64,000 nt of DNA, taken from contig JBAIAC010000161.1 in the NCBI GenBank assembly GCA_037349315.1, positions 662,501-726,500 on the forward strand. Reading direction: 5' to 3'. This DNA comes from Chelydra serpentina (taxonomy: Eukaryota > Chordata > Testudines > Chelydridae). A program made the position numbers and the translations under genes. Below, piece by piece: positions 54,866-64,000 of this stretch. The notes under the pieces were generated by a model. The model saw only the letters and a list, made by a program, of their open reading frames with translations. It had not been told where the DNA came from and ran no database searches. Position 1 is the first letter of the stretch. Each line of letters opens with the position of its first letter.

Positions 54866-55925
54866 GAGGCCTATAGTCCTCTCTCAGCCCCAAAGTCTGG
54901 CACCTGGGGCACCAATCAGTAAAACTGCTGCAGTCTAGTGTTTAACCCTTCTGTGACCTTTCAGGACAGCACTTGGGAGAGTGGGGAGCTCTCTTCTTCC
55001 CTCAGGTTACTCACCTACTCTTCTCAGCTTGTCCACCCCCAGTTCTGCAGATCACCTGTTGTGTAAGGAGTAAGGAGTGTCCAGCAACCTGGGAATAAGG
55101 GTCGGGGGAGATGCACAGAGCAGCTCCCAGAGCTCAAACCAGGAGCTCTCCCCTTGGCCTCACTGCTGGGAAGGAGTCTGAGGGGGGACCATTTTGGGGG
55201 TTTGTTGAACGTGGCCCTGCATAACTGGGTGATGATGATATAACTGAGGAAGGAGTCAGAAAAAGACAGTACAGGGAGAGAGTGGGGTGGAATCTGGAGA
55301 GGAATCTATTTAAGTTGGCATTTCCTGTGTTTCTGCATTTGCATTTGTACTGTATGTGTTTTACCTAACACACAGAACCAGGGACTTTAAATGAAGTGAT
55401 CAGGCTATCCTGCTGAGCTACTATATCTCATCTATTATTTAAAAACTGCCTTGTAATACTTGAACATCTATCTAACCCTCCTCAAAGAACTGTAATGGAT
55501 GGAATTTTAGACTCAAAATCTCAGCCCCATCCTCTGACCCCTTCAAAGTGTTACTGGTTCGTACTATGTGCAGAAAAGTGGTCTTGTTCAGTGTTACATG
55601 GGTTGCTGTCATATGTATGGTTACTCCCACCTAATGTTTCTTCTGGTAAAATTGTCTCTCACGAGGGGACTGACTGTCTTTTGTGTTGTTTCTGTGTCTG
55701 CAGGGAGTTCAGTATGTGCTGCTACTTTGTGTGTTGACCTTTTTTTAAATTGTTTTTTTATATGGGAAATAGCAATAATTCCTAAAGATCTCGTGAATGT
55801 GAAAGAAAAGCTGAAATGTTTTTATGGAGTGTAAAATAAAAGGAAATGAGGGTGGAAGGGAGATAAAGAGGGAAACACAAAGGGGGAGAGAGAGAAGGCA
55901 CAAGCCTCGGACCAGCGAAACAAGG
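54866..55925. other. Intronic sequence, no recognised feature
   Basis: Lies downstream of the NDST2 donor. No conserved NDST2 exon is seen, nor a repeat I can name. Confidence 0.5.
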
Positions 55926-55930
55926 AGCAG

Positions 55931-56110
55931 AATCATAGAATCATAGAATATCAGGGTTGGAAGGGACCTTAGTAGGTCATTTAGTCCAACCCCCTGCTCA
56001 AAGCAGGACCAATCCCCAATTTTTGCCCCAGATCCCCAAATGGCCCCCTCAAGGATTGAATTCATAACCCTGGGTTTAGCAGGCCAATGCTCAAACCACT
56101 GAGCTATCCC
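55931..56110 (-). mobile_element. tRNA-derived turtle SINE
   Basis: Minus-strand copy with aatcatagaatcatagaatatcagg tail at left and tRNA-like head ending accactgagctatccc at right. Close to the copy at 17293, including the shared cttagtaggtcat variant. Confidence 0.93.
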
Positions 56111-59032
<2,922 letters not shown>

Positions 59033-59173
59033 TAGGGCTTGTCTACACGCCAGGTTATGTCACTCAAGGCTGTGAATCAGCCATCCCCGAGTGACATGAG
59101 TTACACCGACCTCAGCACGGTGTGTTCAGTGCTATGTCTCGCGGAGGTGGTTTTATATTATGCTGACAGGAGA
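59033..59173. mobile_element. MITE fragment cut by the DIRS element
   Basis: agggcttgtctacacgccagg is the same terminus as the MITE at 32937. The body continues gagtgacatgagttacaccgacctcagcac and ends abruptly where DIRS starts at 59174. The other half probably lies beyond the window. Confidence 0.6.
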
Positions 59174-59503
59174 GTTCTTCGAGTGATTGCTCATGTGTAT
59201 TCCACAGCAGGTGTGCGTGCTCGCCACGTGCATCGGTGCCGGACGTTTTTCCCTTAGCAGTACCCGTAGGGGGAGCGCTGCTGCGACCCCTGGAGTGGCG
59301 CCGCTATAGCGCGCTATATAGGGGGCTGCGCTCCCCCCACCCTCAGTTCCTTCTTGCCGCCAGTGCGGGTGCGTCGGAACTTCTGCGCCAGCTTCACTTG
59401 CTGCAGCTCTTCCCAGAACTCGTCGTTTGTTGTTCGTTGTTAGTAGTACCTGTTTATAGTTCGTTCTTAAAGTTCTTAAAGTTTCAGTTTAATTGGTTAG
59501 CGT

Positions 59504-61801
59504 TTGGGCCGGGGCATGCCCCGGGCCCCAGGGTTTAAATCGTGTGACTCCTGCAGGCGTTCGATGCCCAGAAGGGACCCGCACGCCGATTGTCTCCGCT
59601 GCTTGGGCAAATCCCACATAAGTGACCGCTGCAAAATCTGCAGGTGCTTCAAGCCCCGAACCAAGAAAGAGACATTAGACTTCGGGCCCTTCTCATGGAG
59701 TCGGCACTGGCTCCGACCCCGGTGCGCCGAGCAGATTCGGCACCGGGCACCTGGTCTCCGGTGCGCAGCGATCCCCCGGCACCTTCCGGTGGCCGGCACC
59801 GTTCCCCGTCGAAGAAACAGAGAAAGGCACCGTCCTCTCAGCGGTGTCGAGAGGAAAAAAAGGGGAGAGGCTAGACCCACGTCAGGCAGCCCTAGTTCTC
59901 CCCCGGGCTCCAGAGCGCCGATACCGGAGGCCTTCCAGGTGGCCCGAGACATTATGACTCTGCAGGTACCCGGGGCCCCACTCTAGAGGCAAGCCGCCGC
60001 TGGGCTCCAGGCAGTCGACCCCGACCCAACGCAGATCCCAGTCAGGGGACAGCTCCGGGGTCCGTTGGCTGCTCAGCGTCCTGTCTGGAGACAGCCCCCA
60101 GCCTCCGCTGTCGTCACCCACTAGGTTCCAGGCCCCGCTCCACGCAGAGCAGAGAGTTGCGATGGGGCAGGCACAGGTGCCGTAAATGCTCCCATTCGAG
60201 TCAGAGCTACTGCAGCTGCTCCCAGCGTGGCTGCCGGCGCCGTTCCCACTCCAGCTCCCTCTCCTCGAGGCATTGTGCCCACGACTCCCAGCGGGGATTG
60301 CCAGCTCCACGTTGTCGCGGACCCAGGTGTCGCAGCGTCTCGAGAAGCAGTAGCTCGAGACGGCACTGCTCCTCGACGTCGGAGTCCCGGTCCTGAGACA
60401 GGCGTCGCCCTCAGCACTGCAGATCCTACTGCTCCCATGGTACCATGGGTCACACGCGGCCCCCCATGGCCCAATCCGACCAGCTGGTGCCGCCGGTGCT
60501 GCAGCACGGTCAATGGCAAGGGGCCCCATGGCAAGGACAGTGGTGCCAGTGGACCCCCTGGCCCCCAGTGCATGCCCAACCGAGGGTTAGCTCGGTGGCA
60601 GGAACATTGGAGGCTTCCTCTGCCATGCTATCATAGAATATCAGGGTTGGAGGGGACCTTAGGAGGTCATCTAGTCCAACCCCCTGCTCAAAGCAGGACC
60701 AAGCCCCAATTTTTGCCCCAGATCCCTAAATGGCCCCCTCAAGGATTGAACTCACAACCCTGGGTTTAGCAGGCCAATGCTCAAACCACTGAGCTATCCC
60801 TCCCCCCAAGGGATAGATCGGCGGATCACGCATCCTCGGCACTGCACGCGGAGTCCGACCAAGGGGTGGATCCCGTGGTGCCGGCTGACATGCAGAGCTC
60901 CATACCAGCATCCTCCCCCGCGCCGGAAGATAAGATTGCAGCCCCACCTCCCTCCACACCGCAGGAGGACTTCAGGGCTCACCAGGAGCTGCTGAAGCGA
61001 GTAGCATCGAACCTCCAACTCCAAGCTGAGGAGATGGAGGGACCTTCAGACTCGCTCTTCAATGTCCTCTCGTCCTCGGTACCGGGCAGAGTGGCCCTTC
61101 TGCTGCACGAAGGGGTGGTTAACATCTTTAACGCCCTCTGGCAGATGGCGGCCTCCTTTGCGCCTATATCGAAAAAGGCAGAGCGCAAATACTTTGTGCC
61201 CACGAAGGGACACGAATACCTATATACCCACCCTGCTCCCAACTCCCTAGTCGTGGAATCTGTAAACCATAGGGAGAGACGGGGTCAACCAGGTCCCACG
61301 CCCAAGAATAAGGACTCTAGAAGGCTGGACTCGTTCGGCAGAAAGCTTTATTCATCGTCCAGCTTCCAGCTCTGGATGGCCAACCACCAAGTGCTCCTCA
61401 GCCGCTATGAGTTTAACCTGTGGGGGTCGCTCCCAATGTTTGAGCCCTCCCTTCCAGAGCGTGAGAGGAAGGAATTTAAGGCATTGGTGGAGGAGGGTGC
61501 TGCTGCTGCAAAGGCTGCTCTGCAGGCAGCATCGGATGCAGCCAACGTGGCTGCTTGGTCCATGGCCTCGGCGGTGTCCATGCGCAGGACGTCGTGGCTA
61601 CTGCTGTCTGGGCTTTCCACGGAGGTGCAGTCTGTGATGCGGGATCTCCCATTCGATGGCAAAGACCTGTTCGCGGAGCAAACAGACGTGAGACTTCATG
61701 GCATGAAGGACTCGTGTACTACCCTGCAAACCCTTGGGCTCTTCGTCCCACCGGCCAAGGAGAAGCCTAAACCGCAGGCTCCCACCCCGGCTCTCCAGTG
61801 A
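59504..61801 (+). pseudogene. DIRS Gag-like ORF, frameshifted and SINE-interrupted
   Basis: The N-terminal part has a Cys-rich motif (CDSCRRSMPRRDPHADCLRCLG ... CKICRCFKPR; zinc-binding by appearance) at 59530-59665. A frame change near 59670 leads to RLRALLMESALA. A long Arg/Ser/Pro-rich, CpG-rich region with several frame changes spans about 59700-60600. After the SINE the frame 60866-61801 is open for 311 codons with the best-kept part: KAERKYFVPTKGHEYLYTHP, SLVVESVNHRERRGQ, FGRKLYSSSSFQLWMANHQ and EEGAAAAKAALQAASDAAN. Role: particle protein by position and family. Confidence 0.8.
60631..60806 (-). mobile_element. tRNA-derived turtle SINE inside the DIRS element
   Basis: Minus-strand SINE, tail tcatagaatatcagggttggagg at left and head accactgagctatccctcccc at right. 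It shows DIRS insertion came before this SINE insertion. Confidence 0.93.
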
Positions 61802-61993
61802 AGATATGAGCCCGCCTATAAGAGGTCCAAGACACAAAAGAGGCAACCTCATAGGCAGTCCTGCTCTGCCCCGCAGCCTGGACCCTCGAGTGGCAAGCAG
61901 CAGGACAAGAGGGGGTTTTAACTGGTTGCAGGAGGGTGTCCGGGCTTCCCCCGAGAAGACCCTCCTACCAATAAAGTTTGCCTCAGCAACCGC

Positions 61994-63420
61994 TTGTGTG
62001 CGTTCCTTGTGGAATGGTCCCGTATAACATCGGACCGTTGGGTCCTAAACACCATTTCCCAGGGCTACATGCTCCAATTTGAGTCACCTCCGCCCTCCCA
62101 CCCCCCTCCCTTGGACAGCAGGGGAGACCCATCACATTTACTCCTGCTACAGCAGGAGGTGGGCCGGCTCCTCAGCCTGGGAGCCGTAGAGGAAGTTCCA
62201 AAGGAATTCCGGGGGAAGGAGTTCTACTCCCGTTACTTCCTTATCCCGAAGGCGAAGGGGGGTCTCAGGCCTATCCTGGATCTGCGAGACCTCAATCGGT
62301 TCATGGCAAATGCCAGTTCCGCATGGTCTCCCTAGTAAGGATTATACTCTCATTGGACCCTGACAATTGGTATGCGGCCCTGGACCTTCAGGACACATAT
62401 TTTCACATCCATATATTTGAGGGGCACAGACGTTTCCTACGTTTCCTGGTGGGACAGGACCACTACCAGTTTACGGTCCTCCCTTTTGGCCTGTCCACTG
62501 CGCCCAGGGTATTCACAAAGTGCATGGCGGTCATGGCAGCCTACCTCAGATGCCGAGGGGTCCAGATATTCCCCTACCTCGATGACTGGCTGCTCAAGAG
62601 CAGCTCGAGGTCGCAGGTACAGGACCACTAGGAGCTGCTCTTGGCTACGTGTGCCAACCTGGGCCTTCTAGTAAACGAGGCCAAATCAACATTGGTTCCA
62701 GTGCAGCGCATAGGTTCATAGGTGCCCTCCTGGATGCCTCCAAGGCCACAGCCTCCCTTCCCCCAGGTAGATTCCAGACCCTCAAAGGGCTCATAGCCAT
62801 GGTCATGGAGTTCCGCGTGACCACGGCCAGGGCTTGCCTGCAACTCCTGGGCCACATGGCGGCGTGCACGTACGTGGTCCGCCACGCCACACTTCGGATG
62901 AGGCCCCTCCAGCTCTGGCTGGCCTCAAGAGTTCTCCCAGGCCCGGGACAGGCTGGACAAAGTCCTGATGGTACCGGCGCCGGTGATCACCTCGCTACAA
63001 TGGTGGTCCTGCCCAGTCAATATGCTCCAGGGGATCCCCTTCCGGGACCCGCTCCCGTCGCTAGACCTCGTGTCGGATGCGTCGGACTTGGGCTGGGGGG
63101 CCCACATATAGAACTCACAGACCCAAGGGATGTGGTTGGCCTCGGAGCTGTCCCTGCATATTAATGTCAGGGAGCTCAGGGCAATACGCTTAGCCTGTGG
63201 GGCATTTAGCTCACAGCTGCGTGTCAGGGCAGTCAGAGTACTCACGGACAACACTGCCACGATGTTCTGCATCAACAGACAGGGTGGGACGAGGTCCCCC
63301 GCCCTCTGCCAGGAAGCCATCAGCCTCTGGGAGTTCTGTATAGCCCACGATATCTCCCTGAAGGCTTTCCACCTTCCAGGCGTCAACAATACCCAAGCCA
63401 ATCACTTGAGCAGGGTTTTC
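61994..63420 (+). pseudogene. DIRS reverse transcriptase and RNase H, frameshifted
   Basis: RT motifs in order: EFYSRYFLIPKAKGGLRPIL, DLRDLNRFM, a frame change and stop near 62325-62335, WYAALDLQDTYFHIHI, TVLPFGLSTAPRVFTK, and VQIFPYLDDWLLKS with YLDD at 62575-62586. A TAG near 62629 and further shifts follow. RNase H begins around SDASDLGWGAH (near 63075), with a stop soon after, then LHINVRELRAIRLAC, VLTDNTATMFCINRQGG and HLPGVNNTQANHLSR near 63400. Domain order is standard for DIRS. Confidence 0.88.
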
Positions 63421-63839
63421 TCCTCCCAACACGAGTGGTCGCTCCACTCGGAGGTCACTCACCAGCTCTTCCGAGTGTGGGGCACTCCCCAAGTAGACCT
63501 GTTCGCGACCCGACAGAACCGGCGTTGCCACCGGTTCTGTTCCAGGGGCGGGGTGGGGAGGGACGCGATCTCGAATGCCTTCCTCCTGTCATGGTCAGGC
63601 CAACTCCTCTATGCATTTCCCCTCATAGACAAGGTCCTGGAAAAGGTGAAAATGGACAAGCCTGGCCCTTCTGATTGCCCCAGCTTGGGCCTGGTGGCAT
63701 TGGAACGGGACCCTTCTAGGATTGCTGGTGGCCCCTCCGCGTCCGTCGCCGCTCCGCCCGGACCTACTATCCCAGGACTGGGGCCGCCTCCTCCACCCCA
63801 ACCTGGCCACCCTACATTTGACAGCGTGGCTGCTCAATG

Positions 63840-64000
63840 GCTAGATGCGGAGGAGACAATGTGTTCGGAAGGGGTCCTAGAGAGTAGTAAACCATCCACG
63901 CGTCAAGCTTACCCGGCGAAGTGGTCCGGTTTCTCCAGGTGGGCGGGCGAGCGGGGTACTTCCCCAATGGGTGCTCCGCTCCAACTTATCCTTGAGTACT
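63840..64000 (+). pseudogene. DIRS tyrosine recombinase, N-terminal start only
   Basis: The frame from about 63855 reads ESSKPSTRQAYPAKWSGF and SRWAGERG, typical of the SAM-like N-terminal domain of tyrosine recombinases (STR..Y...W..F..W). The catalytic Arg-His-Arg-Tyr part lies beyond the window, so activity cannot be judged. Confidence 0.7.

Larger units (their letters stand above)
59174..64000 (+). mobile_element. DIRS-type tyrosine-recombinase retrotransposon, 3' end beyond window
   Basis: Starts gttcttcgagtgattgctcatg, the terminal-repeat start I associate with turtle DIRS. It carries a TATA-like gcgctatatagggg near 59318 in the leader. A Gag-like ORF, an RT/RNase H region with a YLDD box and the beginning of a tyrosine recombinase follow. 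DIRS elements integrate by recombinase and make no target duplication. Frame changes and stops indicate a dead copy. A SINE lies within the Gag-like ORF. Confidence 0.88.

Noticed and set aside
60121..60769. Arg/Ser/Pro-rich frames of 150-215 codons on both strands
   Set aside because: Shadows of the decayed, CpG-rich DIRS Gag region.

Overview
The window reads as vertebrate nuclear DNA from a hidden-necked (cryptodiran) turtle. The main pointer is six copies of a tRNA-derived SINE whose 3' half matches the CR1 LINE tail. This is the arrangement known for the turtle Cry I / tortoise Pol III SINE family. CR1 LINEs, a Gmr1-type Gypsy element, a DIRS element, a Harbinger transposon and many hAT or Harbinger-like MITEs fit the same source. 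The species cannot be fixed from the sequence alone.

Only one host gene is supported. An exon at 51959-53361 on the + strand carries the start codon and first 331 codons of NDST2, a Golgi heparan sulfate N-deacetylase/N-sulfotransferase. It has a good splice acceptor, a 5' leader full of short upstream ORFs, and a clean splice donor. The roughly 52 kb upstream is therefore probably intron 1 and/or 5' flank. The roughly 10.6 kb downstream is the start of the next intron. No other host exon, tRNA, rRNA, CRISPR array or prokaryotic feature is supported.

Layout by region. 1-3.3 kb: LINE tails and two hAT MITEs with 8-bp target duplications. 3.4-11.4 kb: one CR1 LINE (minus strand) split by a 4.5-kb Harbinger transposon that still has both of its genes, each with one frameshift. 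This CR1 also has a near-identical 319-bp duplication at one end and a 101-bp inverted repeat at the other. 12-33 kb: old CR1, MIR and L2-like fragments, hAT/Harbinger MITEs, a 5S rRNA-derived SINE split by a minisatellite-bearing transposon, and long stretches without recognisable features. 33.7-39.6 kb: a complete but decayed Gypsy retrotransposon with the order Gag-PR-INT-RT-RNaseH (integrase before RT), interrupted by a hairpin-shaped repeat. 41.8-43.3 kb: a little-decayed RTE-type LINE. 44-51.6 kb: more hairpin repeats, GC-rich minisatellite, MIR, and a solo Gypsy LTR. 52-53.4 kb: NDST2 exon. 53.5-54.9 kb: nested foldback and minisatellite transposons just inside the next intron. 59.2-64 kb: a DIRS tyrosine-recombinase retrotransposon that runs off the window end.

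The most unusual signal is a family of four palindromic repeats (about 20.5, 37.4, 44.1 and 49.5 kb). Each is truncated at one end only and flanked by 12-13 bp target duplications, as expected of target-primed retrotransposition. Each arm of the three larger copies resembles a degenerate hammerhead ribozyme core. This suggests a Penelope-like or similar ribozyme-bearing retroelement, which is inference and needs testing.
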